Assembly (NCBI RefSeq): GCF_900639865.1
Contig: NZ_CAAAHX010000002.1
Span: 310,001-374,000, forward strand
DNA: 64,000 nt
Reading direction: 5' to 3'
Source of the DNA: Legionella gresilensis
GTDB taxonomy: Bacteria; Pseudomonadota; Gammaproteobacteria; Legionellales; Legionellaceae
Positions 19,682 to 28,347 of this stretch are shown one piece after another; position 1 is the first letter of the stretch, and every line of letters starts with the position of its first letter. A program made the position numbers and the translations under genes. The notes under the pieces were generated by a model. It was not told the DNA's origin and did no database searches. It saw only the letters and a program-made list of their open reading frames with translations.

Positions 19682-20952
19682 GACACTTTAGCTTATTTTT
19701 AATACTAACGTTCTTAGGCCAAACTTGGGCTGCAAAAGTTGATATTGTTTTATGGCATTCTCTAGCAGGCAACTTAGGTTTTGTTCTACAACAGGTAGTA
19801 GATGATTTTAATAAAACTCAAAAAGAATATGTTATTAAACCTGTATACAAGGGTGAATACAATGACGCAATTACCAGCTTTGCTGCGGCATTTAAAGCAA
19901 AACAACCGCCAGCATTAATTCAGATTTTTGAAGTAGGTACTGGTACTATGCTTGCACCAGCAGGTATTATTAAACCGCTTCATGAACTTATGGCGGAACA
20001 AAATCAGCGATTACCAACAGAAAATTTTCTTCCAGCTCTTGTTTCTTTCTATAGTTATAAAGGTAAGTTGCAAGCGTTACCGTTTAATACATCTATCCCT
20101 GTTATATTTTATAATGCTGATGTTTTAGCATCGGTAGGTATAAATGATAAGAATTTTCCGGCTACATGGGATGAATTAGAAAACTTAGCCGTTCTTCTAA
20201 AAAAGAAAGGTTATCAATGTACTTATACTTCAGCTTATCCTGCATGGATACTTATTGAGGCTTTTTCTGCATTGCATGGCCTACCTTTATTTGACTTAGG
20301 AGAAAAAAAAGCAGTTTACAATAATACAGCTATTATTCATCACCTAGAACGCTTAAGACGATGGCAAAAAAAACATTATTTTGAATATGGCGGTCGAGCA
20401 AGTGACGCTACATCACTCTTTACAAGTGAAAAATGTGTTATGTACAGTCAATCCTCTGGTAGTTATAAAAGTATATCAAAACTGGTTAATTTCCGCGTTG
20501 GCGTTGCTGCTCTTCCACTTGATACTTCAGTGAGTCAGTTAAGATATAACAGTGTTAACGGTGGTGCTGCACTCTGGGCTGTTGCAGGTCAATCAGCTAA
20601 GGTATACGAAGGAATAGCTCAGTTTTATACTTATTTACTTAAATCCCAAGTGCAACAACGATGGTATGAGAGTACAGGTTATATTCCTATTGGTATAAGT
20701 GGTAACTATGCTTTTATTATGAATAATAATGTGCAACCTGTTTTATCCTTAGCACAAAAAGAATTAGCAAATACTATTCATCAAAAACCGCTTAATTTAG
20801 CAGCTATCCCTCAAAACCAAATTAGAAATATTAATGATGAAGCCTTAGAAGCAATTTTTGCTGGCATTAAAATGCCTAAGGTCGCTATAAATGATGCTGT
20901 TACGCGTGCCAATTTTGCTTTAGTACGTTTCCTACGGAATACAAAGCCTTAG
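19678..20952 (+). CDS. ugpB: sn-glycerol-3-phosphate ABC transporter substrate-binding protein
   Basis: This periplasmic binding protein has a signal peptide (LFLILTFLGQTWA, cleaved before AKVDIVLWHS). The UgpB pattern is clear: VDIVLWHSLAGNLG, GEYNDAITSFAAAFKAKQPPA, QIFEVGTGTML, LPFNTSIPVIFYNADV and NGGAALWAV. Length 424 residues is normal. Its ATG overlaps the GDPD stop. The permease genes ugpA/ugpE and ATPase ugpC do not follow; the next gene is unrelated. They must therefore lie elsewhere, or the protein works with another transporter. Confidence 0.92.
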   Translation: MRHFSLFLILTFLGQTWAAKVDIVLWHSLAGNLGFVLQQVVDDFNKTQKEYVIKPVYKGEYNDAITSFAAAFKAKQPPALIQIFEVGTGTMLAPAGIIKPLHELMAEQNQRLPTENFLPALVSFYSYKGKLQALPFNTSIPVIFYNADVLASVGINDKNFPATWDELENLAVLLKKKGYQCTYTSAYPAWILIEAFSALHGLPLFDLGEKKAVYNNTAIIHHLERLRRWQKKHYFEYGGRASDATSLFTSEKCVMYSQSSGSYKSISKLVNFRVGVAALPLDTSVSQLRYNSVNGGAALWAVAGQSAKVYEGIAQFYTYLLKSQVQQRWYESTGYIPIGISGNYAFIMNNNVQPVLSLAQKELANTIHQKPLNLAAIPQNQIRNINDEALEAIFAGIKMPKVAINDAVTRANFALVRFLRNTKP

Positions 20953-21106
20953 ATTATAAAATTAGTTAACTTTCTTTGCTCCATAGAATATTTATTTCGG
21001 TGTTAGGTTAAGTCTTTCTAAGATCAAACGATAAGATAATTAATAGAGTTAGTTCTTAGTTCTAAATTTGACTATCTTAAATAAGAAAGGCACACGAGGT
21101 GCTCAC

Positions 21107-21997
21107 ATGAATCGAAAGTTAGCTGACACTGAACTTATTCTTTCTAATAATAAAATTTATCATCTTGATATTGGTGCAGACGATGTGGCTGATACTGTTT
21201 TAACGGTTGGTGATCCAGAGCGTGTTGAGAGGGTAGCTAGATATTTTGATGTTATCGAGTTTAAACATCAGCATCGCGAATTTGTAACTCAAACGGGTTA
21301 TTTTAATAATAAGCGACTTACTGTCCTTTCTACCGGTATTGGTACTCAAAATATTGATATTGTTTTAAATGAGTTAGATGCATTAATTAATATCGATTTT
21401 AAAAGTAAAATGGTAAATGATAAACTTCGTTCTTTAAATATTATTCGACTTGGGACTACAGGCGCCTTACAAGAAGATATAGCTTTAGACAGTTTTATTG
21501 TTGCCAGCCATGCGATTGATTTAACCGGTATCTTACTTTACTACAATCCTATTCAAAATAAAGAAGAAGAGGAACTTACTCGTCGTTTTACTTCTTATAT
21601 GAAAGGAAAATTACCAGAAACAACCTTTTTAGCTTATGCAAGCGATGAAAAGTTAATGCAATCATTATTAACGACCTCTAGTTGCACAAAAGGAATTAGC
21701 GTGACATGTCATGGTTTTTATACGCCACAAGGGCGGCCCTTACGTGCAGGAGCAATGGATTTTAACTTTACTGAATACTTAGCAAGTTTTCCATTTAAGA
21801 TACCACTAACAAATCTTGAAATGGAAACTGCGGCATTATATGGATTGTCTAAAATGTTAGGTCATCATTGCTGCTCTATTAATGTGGCTATTGCCAATCG
21901 GATAACTAAACAATTTACTTCTTCTGTGCATCTTGCAGAAAAAAAATTAATCGAGTTTGCCTTAGAAACCATCGCTGCAATGCCATTAATGACATAG
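21107..21997 (+). CDS. Nucleoside phosphorylase-like protein
   Basis: The PNP/UDP-phosphorylase fold is recognisable: VLTVGDPERVERVARYF (phosphate loop), LSTGIGTQNIDIVLNELDAL, IRLGTTGALQEDI and LTNLEMETAALYGLS (nucleoside-binding Glu-Met-Glu). Length is 296 residues. Substrate preference (uridine or purine) is not decided by eye. The start is placed at the ATG at 21107 because GAGG lies seven bases upstream; a TTG at 21068 adds thirteen residues without a site. It stands alone, 154 bases after ugpB. Confidence 0.88.
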   Translation: MNRKLADTELILSNNKIYHLDIGADDVADTVLTVGDPERVERVARYFDVIEFKHQHREFVTQTGYFNNKRLTVLSTGIGTQNIDIVLNELDALINIDFKSKMVNDKLRSLNIIRLGTTGALQEDIALDSFIVASHAIDLTGILLYYNPIQNKEEEELTRRFTSYMKGKLPETTFLAYASDEKLMQSLLTTSSCTKGISVTCHGFYTPQGRPLRAGAMDFNFTEYLASFPFKIPLTNLEMETAALYGLSKMLGHHCCSINVAIANRITKQFTSSVHLAEKKLIEFALETIAAMPLMT

Positions 21998-22290
21998 TAT
22001 TTTAGATTTATAATTAATTAAAAAATACCATAAACTGAGCTTTAATCGTGTTAAATAATACAGCATTTTTATTTTAGCTCTAAAATTAAAAATAAAAATA
22101 TTTTTAATTGTACAAAAGCCACTAAATTTCTAATTCTAATAACATTATCCCATATAAAAGAGGTGTTTAATTATAGATTTTTTTATCTTTATTATATTAT
22201 GGAATTAATTTAAAATATTAATCAATATTTGATCACTTGGTGTTATAATTGTCCTATAATATATATTAATTTTCTCTGGATGAGAGGCTT

Positions 22291-23979
22291 ATGTTAGATG
22301 TTAGTCAAAGGCACCTTATTGAAAATGTTAATTTGTGGCTTAAGAGAAAAAAGCTAGGTTATCAGATTGGAAATACAGAGGATACTTGCTTGCGTATGTC
22401 AACTCTATGGTTAATGCATGCAGGAATGGGATTTTTAAAGCAATTATATCAAATGTATGAGGCAATTTCTGCATGGAACGGTAATGAAAATAATATTCAA
22501 TTAGACCGAGCCTTTCAGTTTTTTATATCATTGTATGATATGACACAACGTCCAGGTAACTTAGCGTATCACATTCAACCTGACAAACTTAGCCATCATA
22601 AAAAAATTAATATTAGCCTTCCTAATGTAAAAATAAGTGGTTCTATATCTATGATTTGGCTCCCAGAAGAATTGGCTGATTTTTTAGAGCAGGATTCTAA
22701 GGATGGAGAGATATGGCTAATTAACATTTCTAATCATGCTTTCGGTGCTATTAAATTAACGGATGGATATTACCTTTATGATCCAAGCTTACCTACGTGG
22801 CCAATTGCCCCACAAAATATTGATAATCTAATCGGAGAATTAGTATTTCGCATAGAATGCGACGTAAGCAGTATTCCTTTATCGGTACATAAGGTTTACC
22901 TTGAAGATCAAGCAAAGCCAGATATGAAACTTGATATTGAGTCCTTTTTTAAAGAAGGTTTTGATACCATCGCGAGCCGGGTTAGTAACAAAGGAAGAAC
23001 TGCTGCTATGTTAGCAGCACAAAATAATGACCTTTTCACTTTACAGTCTTTGAACCTGACTAAAGAAAATGTGGATCAAATAGATTCTCAAGGAATCAAT
23101 GCCTTATTTTGTGCTGCCCAAAATGGTCATGAAGACTGTGTTAGCTATTTAAGTAAAATAGGCGCTGACGTGAATTTTTTAGGCCCTGATAAACAAACTG
23201 CTCTATATATTGCAGCTCAATACAATCATTTTGATGTTTGTGTAAGGTTATTAGAATTAGGCGCTGATGTTAATCTAGCAACAGAAATTAATTCTAGTCC
23301 TTTGCATCTTGCTACTGAACATGGAAACGGCCACCTTATTGCTCACTTTCTTAAAGCGGGAGCTGATCCAAATGTACAAAGCGAAGATGGAATATCTCCC
23401 TTATATATTGCTGCGAAGAATGGAAATGTCGAATGTATTAAAATTTTGTTAGAAAATTCAGAAATTGATGTGAACATTAGTTTAGAAGATGATGGCGTGA
23501 CTCCGCTACATATAGCTTGTGAAAATGGGCATTTAGAAATAGTTAAACTATTACTAGAACATCCTAAAATCAAAATCAGTATGGAAAATGAAAATGGAGA
23601 AACAGCGTTACATAGCGCATGTGCAAGTAATTTTCCAGAAATAATAGAAGAATTAATAGCTAAAGGCGCTGCTATAGAGCATCCCAATAAAGATAACTTA
23701 ACACCGCTAGCAATTGCCTGCGAGGAACAAAACTTCGAAGCTGCCAATCTTTTGATAAAAAAGGGTGCAGATCTTTCATTAGTTAGAGCAGAAGGTGTTG
23801 ATACTAAATGGCTTGAAGATAAACTAGTTGAGCAAGGTGAAAAAACTCCTTCTACTAGAACATATGGCGCCTTTTTCTCCAAAAAACGTCCAGCAGATTT
23901 TGCAGATTCTTCGCTTGAAATGACCAATAAGCACTTAAAACATGAAAGTGGTGAAGACGATAGTATTGTAAATAGGTAA
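22291..23979 (+). CDS. Ankyrin-repeat protein with C58-like cysteine protease N-terminus; candidate effector
   Basis: The protein has 562 residues. Residues 1-215 contain DTCLRMSTLWL (Cys33), ISNHAFGAI (His149) and YYLYDPSLP (Asp164). This Cys-His-Asp order and spacing match YopT/AvrPphB (C58) proteases. Residues about 230-510 form roughly eight ankyrin repeats (for example ALFCAAQNGHEDCVSYLSKI, SPLYIAAKNGNVECIKILLE). The basic/acidic tail ends SGEDDSIVNR. There is no signal peptide. It stands alone between AT-rich gaps containing TATAAT-like hexamers upstream. Ankyrin proteins of this kind are commonly Dot/Icm substrates; protease activity is inference. Confidence 0.85.
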   Translation: MLDVSQRHLIENVNLWLKRKKLGYQIGNTEDTCLRMSTLWLMHAGMGFLKQLYQMYEAISAWNGNENNIQLDRAFQFFISLYDMTQRPGNLAYHIQPDKLSHHKKINISLPNVKISGSISMIWLPEELADFLEQDSKDGEIWLINISNHAFGAIKLTDGYYLYDPSLPTWPIAPQNIDNLIGELVFRIECDVSSIPLSVHKVYLEDQAKPDMKLDIESFFKEGFDTIASRVSNKGRTAAMLAAQNNDLFTLQSLNLTKENVDQIDSQGINALFCAAQNGHEDCVSYLSKIGADVNFLGPDKQTALYIAAQYNHFDVCVRLLELGADVNLATEINSSPLHLATEHGNGHLIAHFLKAGADPNVQSEDGISPLYIAAKNGNVECIKILLENSEIDVNISLEDDGVTPLHIACENGHLEIVKLLLEHPKIKISMENENGETALHSACASNFPEIIEELIAKGAAIEHPNKDNLTPLAIACEEQNFEAANLLIKKGADLSLVRAEGVDTKWLEDKLVEQGEKTPSTRTYGAFFSKKRPADFADSSLEMTNKHLKHESGEDDSIVNR

Positions 23980-24219
23980 TAACTCTTAAAGTAGATTTTA
24001 CCTGCTATAAAGCTGTAATTAAAAATTAAATATTTTATTCCTGAAATTGGACTATTAGGCGTTTTAGATGGGTCTAATTACAGTAATAGCTGTTTTAGTA
24101 ACACTGCTTAACTAACTTAGATCCTTAATCTCCTTATAAAATAAGTACTTAGTGATCAAAATTGGAATAATATGATTATCTAATATACAATTATTTTAGG
24201 CAAGGAAAGGAGAGGGAAC
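23980..24219. other. AT-rich gap, no gene seen
   Basis: This 240-base spacer lies between the ankyrin gene and the lipoprotein gene. It contains a good Shine-Dalgarno (AAAGGAGAGG) just before the lipoprotein ATG. No other structure stood out. Confidence 0.4.
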
Positions 24220-24576
24220 ATGAAAATAAACATAAAAGGACTTATGCTGTTGCCTTTGTTAGGTAGCCTAACCGCTTGTGGTTTTGTCACCACAGGTGTC
24301 AGTGATTATACAACGATCTATAATCCAACGACTAGGGGCTGCTGTAATGCAGTAGTAGTCGATCAACCTTGTTGTAAGAGAGTAGTTGTAAAACCTGTTG
24401 TTAAGACAGTCGTAGTAAAGCCTATTGTTAAGCGTTCTTGTTGTACTAAAGTTGTAAGGCCGGTTGTAACCACGCCATGTTGCTCTTCTGCTGTAGCTAC
24501 TCCTGTTTATGATGCGGCAACAATTGTTGATACAGAACCTGTTGATATCACAACCGTCAATTATGATTATTATTAA
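24220..24576 (+). CDS. Small cysteine-rich lipoprotein
   Basis: The protein has 118 residues with a lipoprotein signal peptide ending in the lipobox LTAC (lipidated Cys20). The mature part has three or four Cys-Cys pairs (GCCN, PCCKR, SCCTK, PCCSS) separated by VVVKPVVK-type repeats, then an acidic tail ending NYDYY. The CC/basic-repeat arrangement suggests a structural or metal-binding envelope lipoprotein. No family name is known to me. It is followed by a strong palindromic terminator. Confidence 0.8.
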   Translation: MKINIKGLMLLPLLGSLTACGFVTTGVSDYTTIYNPTTRGCCNAVVVDQPCCKRVVVKPVVKTVVVKPIVKRSCCTKVVRPVVTTPCCSSAVATPVYDAATIVDTEPVDITTVNYDYY

Positions 24577-24586
24577 TATAAAATTA

Positions 24587-24614
24587 AAGATAATGCCTTA
24601 TAAGGCATTATCTT
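24587..24614. terminator. Perfect 14-bp-arm palindrome, bidirectional terminator
   Basis: AAGATAATGCCTTA at 24587-24600 is followed immediately by its exact reverse complement. It lies between the ends of the convergent lipoprotein gene and the WGR-like gene, where a bidirectional terminator is expected. T-rich flanks are weak. Confidence 0.75.
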
Positions 24615-24631
24615 AGCTGTAGGTAAGCTTA

Positions 24632-25099
24632 TTAAAACAAACTTAATTGTTGATAAGGACTATCTACTTTAGGTGCTTTTTTATTAAGCTTGTTTGTTGG
24701 ATTTTTAGACTTGATTGATGAAATAGGAGAATTAAGTTTTCCAGTTATTTCAATATTATTCTTAACAGTATACTTACTTAAAAAAGGAAGAAGGGTAAGC
24801 AGTAATAGATTATTCGTCACCATAGAAACAAGCTTATAGCGTTGTTGCAGATAGTTTTTTATAAGACTGCATAATTGCTCTAAAGCGTGGTTATAGGAAC
24901 TAAAAGCGATTAATCTTTTTTGGCCATTTTTAAGTCGCAGACCAGAAGAAATAACGATAGTCCAATCACCTAATAGATCTTTTTCTAAGCAAAGATTGTA
25001 ATATCTCTTTGCTTTTTCAAAGCGCAGCTGGCACCAACTGTGATCGTAATGCAAAGTAATTTGATAGAGCCAAAAAATATCATTCAACTGAGGCCTCAC
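24632..25099 (-). CDS. WGR-domain-like protein with C-terminal sliding-clamp-binding motif
   Basis: The protein has 155 residues. Residues about 25-95 resemble a WGR domain (KAKRYYNLCLEKDLLGDW, VISSGLRLKNGQKR, then a Lys/Tyr-rich helix), although the Trp-Gly-Arg core is altered to SGLR. A Lys/Pro-rich linker follows. The last five residues are QLSLF, an exact match to the beta-clamp-binding consensus QL[S/D]LF. The start is GTG at 25099 with a weak upstream site; a TTG at 25087 is an alternative. A role in DNA replication or repair is inferred from the tail only. Confidence 0.7.
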   Translation of the reverse strand: MRPQLNDIFWLYQITLHYDHSWCQLRFEKAKRYYNLCLEKDLLGDWTIVISSGLRLKNGQKRLIAFSSYNHALEQLCSLIKNYLQQRYKLVSMVTNNLLLLTLLPFLSKYTVKNNIEITGKLNSPISSIKSKNPTNKLNKKAPKVDSPYQQLSLF

Positions 25100-25159
25100 A
25101 ATAAAAAAATCTTTGCTTTCTTGCCATAGCGATTATGTTAGCATGATTTAGGAAAGGCA

Positions 25160-25585
25160 TTAATTAACAGATTTAAACTTAATTAAAGAATTAACAGCAT
25201 TAAAGGCTGAAATATAACCACACAGACAAGGATCTTTGCTATCAAGATTAGTTTGTAGCTCCTCTAAGCTTAAGCCTGTTATAATACCATTACCAACAAT
25301 CATGCCCTGAAGAGCAAATTGAGTAAAGCAAGTACTGACATGATTCATAATATAATGGTAATGATCTAAATGTTTTTTAAGAATTAATCCTAAAGCGATA
25401 TAACCGTCAAAAGGGTTTTTATTATGATAATGATTAATAACGAAGGGAATTTCATAGCTACCAGCATTAATACTTTCTATTTGGTATTCATGGGAAGTCT
25501 CTTTAACAATTTCTAGACAGTTTTGTAATTGCTTAACTGATAATTCTGGATGGATATTAGATGATACAATCAATATTTTAGCCAT
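25160..25585 (-). CDS. Divergent lumazine synthase-like protein (RibH paralogue)
   Basis: This 141-residue protein is shorter than the usual 150-160. Recognisable RibH parts are the N-terminal strand ILIVSSNIHPELS, NAGSYEIPFVI (substrate loop, usually GAxEIP), IALGLILK and the catalytic-type His in LDHYHYI, then GNGIITGLSLEEL. The usual GxTxHF phosphate-site pattern is replaced by KKHLDHY, so activity or substrate may differ. It lies alone, 60 bases from the WGR gene. It is probably a second, specialised RibH rather than the housekeeping copy, whose rib neighbours are absent here. Confidence 0.75.
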   Translation of the reverse strand: MAKILIVSSNIHPELSVKQLQNCLEIVKETSHEYQIESINAGSYEIPFVINHYHNKNPFDGYIALGLILKKHLDHYHYIMNHVSTCFTQFALQGMIVGNGIITGLSLEELQTNLDSKDPCLCGYISAFNAVNSLIKFKSVN

Positions 25586-25847
25586 GAAACAATTGCCTAA
25601 CTAAATAAATCCAGCTTACTTTAACACGCATTTTAAAAAAGTAAATCAGAAAACGGTCATTTTTATCTCTCTCATTTACTGTTTAAATATTGGACAAAAT
25701 AAAAAATAAAAATTGTTTTAATTTAAACTCCAGCTTATTTATAGAAATAAAAACTTAAAAAATGCTTTTTTTAAACATTTTTAACATAAGATCTAAAAGC
25801 ATGTATTTGTGCGCTATAGTATAAATAAACATATCACTGAGAACATG

Positions 25848-26036
25848 ATGGTAAATATTATTAATCTTAATAAAAAAAGAAAGGCTAAAGTTCGTTTAGA
25901 AAAAGAAAAAAAAGCTGCTGAAAATCGCATTAAATTTGGAAGAACAAAGAAGGAAAAGCGAATAGAGAAGCAAGATATTAAACGTGATGAGCGTTATTTA
26001 GATAATCGTAAGTTGGAAGAAAAGGAGAAAAAATAA
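25848..26036 (+). CDS. DUF4169 family small basic protein
   Basis: The protein has 62 residues and is very rich in Lys/Arg/Glu. It matches the DUF4169 pattern: MVNIINLNKKRKAK at the start, AAENRIKFGRTKKEK in the middle. It is probably one long charged helix. I chose the second of two adjacent ATGs (25848), with a GAG six bases before it, because family members begin with this MxxIINL motif. The function is unknown. Confidence 0.8.
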   Translation: MVNIINLNKKRKAKVRLEKEKKAAENRIKFGRTKKEKRIEKQDIKRDERYLDNRKLEEKEKK

Positions 26037-26147
26037 AAGCTAACTCTTGTAATATAGTTAGTTTCTTTTTATCAGGCGCTGGCTTAGATTTAATTGAGTT
26101 CGTAAAAATACCACTATCAATAAATTTCAAGTAAAAAGGATAGATGA

Positions 26148-26714
26148 GTGAGAGTAGCTTGGCTAGAAGTATTTAGTGATGTTGTCTTAGCAATCATAAT
26201 TACTATTATGGTGTTAGAAATTAAATTTCCGCATGATGATTTCTCAAGTCTTATACCTCTTGTCCCAGTGTTCTTAAGCTATCTACTAAGTTTTATTTAT
26301 ATTGGTATTTATTGGAATCATCATCATCATCATTTATTTACTGCTGTCGAAAGTATTTCAGGTAAAGTTCTTTGGGCTAATCTAAATTTATTATTCTGGC
26401 TTTCACTATTTCCTTTTACTACAGGATGGATGGAAGAAAATCAATTTACAGCTACTCCAACTGCAATTTATGGCGTAGTACTTGCAGCTATTTCTTATTA
26501 TATTTTGGTGCATGTACTTATTAAGCATGAAGGAAAACAGTCTTTTATAGGGAAAGCAATTGGCAAGGATTTTAAAGGAAAAATTTCAATTTTTTTATAT
26601 GCCTTCGCAATTCTTATGGCCTATATCTTAACATGGGCTGCTCAATTAATTTATGTCATTGTGGCAATCATTTGGTTTATTCCTGATAAGCGAATTGAAA
26701 ACTTAATAAAATAG
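26148..26714 (+). CDS. TMEM175-family potassium channel-like membrane protein
   Basis: The protein has 188 residues and about six hydrophobic helices. The first carries the family FSD motif (LEVFSDVVLAIIITIMVLEIK). This is the pore helix signature of bacterial TMEM175/DUF1211 channels. A run of five histidines (WNHHHHHLF) follows helix two, as in relatives that have shorter His runs. The start is GTG at 26148 with AGGA seven bases upstream. The rest of the family is known for cation (K+) leak channels; conduction here is inferred. Confidence 0.88.
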   Translation: MRVAWLEVFSDVVLAIIITIMVLEIKFPHDDFSSLIPLVPVFLSYLLSFIYIGIYWNHHHHHLFTAVESISGKVLWANLNLLFWLSLFPFTTGWMEENQFTATPTAIYGVVLAAISYYILVHVLIKHEGKQSFIGKAIGKDFKGKISIFLYAFAILMAYILTWAAQLIYVIVAIIWFIPDKRIENLIK

Positions 26715-26812
26715 TGAGTTAACGTGATTTAGGGAGCGGGTACCATTCGTTACCTGCAAAATAAGGAACTATTAAAGTATAGGCAAAACATAAAGTTAAA
26801 TAAGAGGGAACT

Positions 26813-27727
26813 ATGAAATCATTAGATCTATATGAACCATGGCCAACATTGCCATATAAAGATTTTGCAACCACGTCTTATTTATTGCATATGGGCATGC
26901 AGGCTATTGGAAAATTAAAGTTAACAACGCCCTTTGAACCCCAATGGGCAAATGTTGCATTTGGTTTAACCAGTCGTGGTTTAACTACGGGCCCAATTCC
27001 TTATAAAACAGGAATATTTACAATTGATCTTGATTTTATTGCGCATAAAGTTATTTGTGCAACCAGTTGGCAATATATGGACGAGTTCCAATTACGATCC
27101 ATGTCTGTGGCCGAATTTACCAAAACGTTATTTGGGTTGTTATCTAAGGCCGGTATAAATGTAGAAATAAATTTTATGCCACAGGAAATTCCCAATCCTA
27201 TTTCCTTTAATAAAGATACAAAACAACAGATTTATAATAGCGAACAGGCTAATGCTTGGTGGCGAATTCTAGTAAGTTCGTACCGGGTGATGCAACGCTA
27301 TCATGGGCGTTTTAATGGAAAGACGCCACCTATTGGTTTTATGTGGGGTACTTTTGATTTGCGAGATGCGCGTTATCAAGGCGTTGTCGTTCCTACTGAG
27401 GGTGTTAATTCAGGCTATATTCGTCGGAATGCCATGAATGAGTCGCAGGTTGAATCTGGATGGTGGAGCGGCAATGCCAACTACCCGCGGCCTGCATATT
27501 ATTCTTTTATTTATCCGGAACCAAATGGAATTGAGCAATGTCAAATTAAGCCAGCCTCAGCACGATGGGATAATACTATGAAGCTGTTCATCCTGGATTA
27601 TGATGATGTACAAAAATCTAAGACGCCTGAAGATGATTTATTAATATTTCTAGAGTCAAGCTATAAGGCAGGTACAAAACTTGCGGGTTGGGATGAAAAA
27701 CTTGTTGGTTTAGGACATCCTGTTTAA
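26813..27727 (+). CDS. DUF5996 family protein
   Basis: The protein has 304 residues. PWPTLPYKDFATTSYLLHMGMQ, FGLTSRGLTTGPIPYKTGIF and TIDLDFIAHKV match the conserved opening of DUF5996 proteins. Later parts include WWRILVSSYRVMQRYH, GFMWGTFDLRDARYQG and SGWWSGNANYPRPAYYSF. There is no signal peptide or known catalytic motif. The start ATG has GAGGGA upstream. The biochemical role is not known. It is transcribed toward a terminator at 27732-27768. Confidence 0.85.
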   Translation: MKSLDLYEPWPTLPYKDFATTSYLLHMGMQAIGKLKLTTPFEPQWANVAFGLTSRGLTTGPIPYKTGIFTIDLDFIAHKVICATSWQYMDEFQLRSMSVAEFTKTLFGLLSKAGINVEINFMPQEIPNPISFNKDTKQQIYNSEQANAWWRILVSSYRVMQRYHGRFNGKTPPIGFMWGTFDLRDARYQGVVVPTEGVNSGYIRRNAMNESQVESGWWSGNANYPRPAYYSFIYPEPNGIEQCQIKPASARWDNTMKLFILDYDDVQKSKTPEDDLLIFLESSYKAGTKLAGWDEKLVGLGHPV

Positions 27728-27731
27728 TGAT

Positions 27732-27768
27732 TTGATTCATAACCTTGTAGCACAAGGCTATGAATCAA
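27732..27768. terminator. Hairpin terminator between convergent genes
   Basis: TTGATTCATA (27732-27741) pairs with TATGAATCAA (27759-27768), and CCTTGT (27743-27748) with ACAAGG (27752-27757), leaving one mismatch and a three-base loop. The position between the DUF5996 and ferritin gene ends suits a bidirectional terminator. Confidence 0.8.
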
Positions 27769-27795
27769 TTTATGTAGCTGAATGTTAGTAAAGGC

Positions 27796-28347
27796 TTAGT
27801 TGTCCGTTAAGCTAATATTATATTCTTTAGCAATATCTAATAAGTCATCCGCATGCTCTTCTTCTACCGCTAAAATCTCTTCTATCATTTTTCTAGTTGT
27901 TGAATCATTATCACCCAGAAAAAGAATCATTTCACGATAGATATCAATAGCTATACGTTCTGCAATTAAATTTTCTCTAACCATCTCAGCAACTGTATTA
28001 CAATCTACATAATCAGCATGGGAGTAAGCAGAAAATGTTGCCGGATTAAAATTGGGTTGTCCACCCAATTGCACAATTCTTTCAGCAATTTGATCAGCGT
28101 GTTGCTGTTCTTGGTTAGAATGTTCTAAAAACTCTTCTGCAGCAATTGTTGCTCCAAGCTCAGTAGCTTTGAAATAATGCTGCTTATAACGTAGAGTGCA
28201 AATCATCTCAGTTGCCAGCGCACTATTTAACATATCGTACATCGTGTCTAAGTCAATTTTATAATTTTCAGTAACGGCCCCTTTTTGTAAGTTATTTCGT
28301 GCTTGTTTCCGTATTGCTTCAATATCTACTAAAAATTTACTGTTCAT
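27796..28347 (-). CDS. Ferritin-like (bacterioferritin/Dps-type) protein
   Basis: The protein has 183 residues and forms a four-helix ferritin-like domain with metal-site Glu/His pairs: ALATEMICTLRYKQH, EFLEHSNQEQQHADQIAER, MVRENLIAERIAIDIYREM and AVEEEHADDLLDI. This order (E, ExxH, E, ExxH) is that of a di-iron centre, as in bacterioferritins. Heme-ligand Met cannot be judged by eye. It probably stores or oxidises iron in the cytoplasm. It is monocistronic, with a long AT-rich gap to the cold-shock gene. Confidence 0.88.
   Translation of the reverse strand: MNSKFLVDIEAIRKQARNNLQKGAVTENYKIDLDTMYDMLNSALATEMICTLRYKQHYFKATELGATIAAEEFLEHSNQEQQHADQIAERIVQLGGQPNFNPATFSAYSHADYVDCNTVAEMVRENLIAERIAIDIYREMILFLGDNDSTTRKMIEEILAVEEEHADDLLDIAKEYNISLTDN

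Noticed and set aside
23343-23927. Long open frame on the minus strand inside the ankyrin gene
   Set aside because: It is antisense to regular ankyrin repeats, shows no family similarity, and its Ser/Cys-rich translation is a shadow of the repeats.
24360-24480. Direct repeats in the lipoprotein gene as a possible CRISPR or satellite
   Set aside because: They are in-frame coding repeats (VVVKPVVK type) of varying length without spacers.
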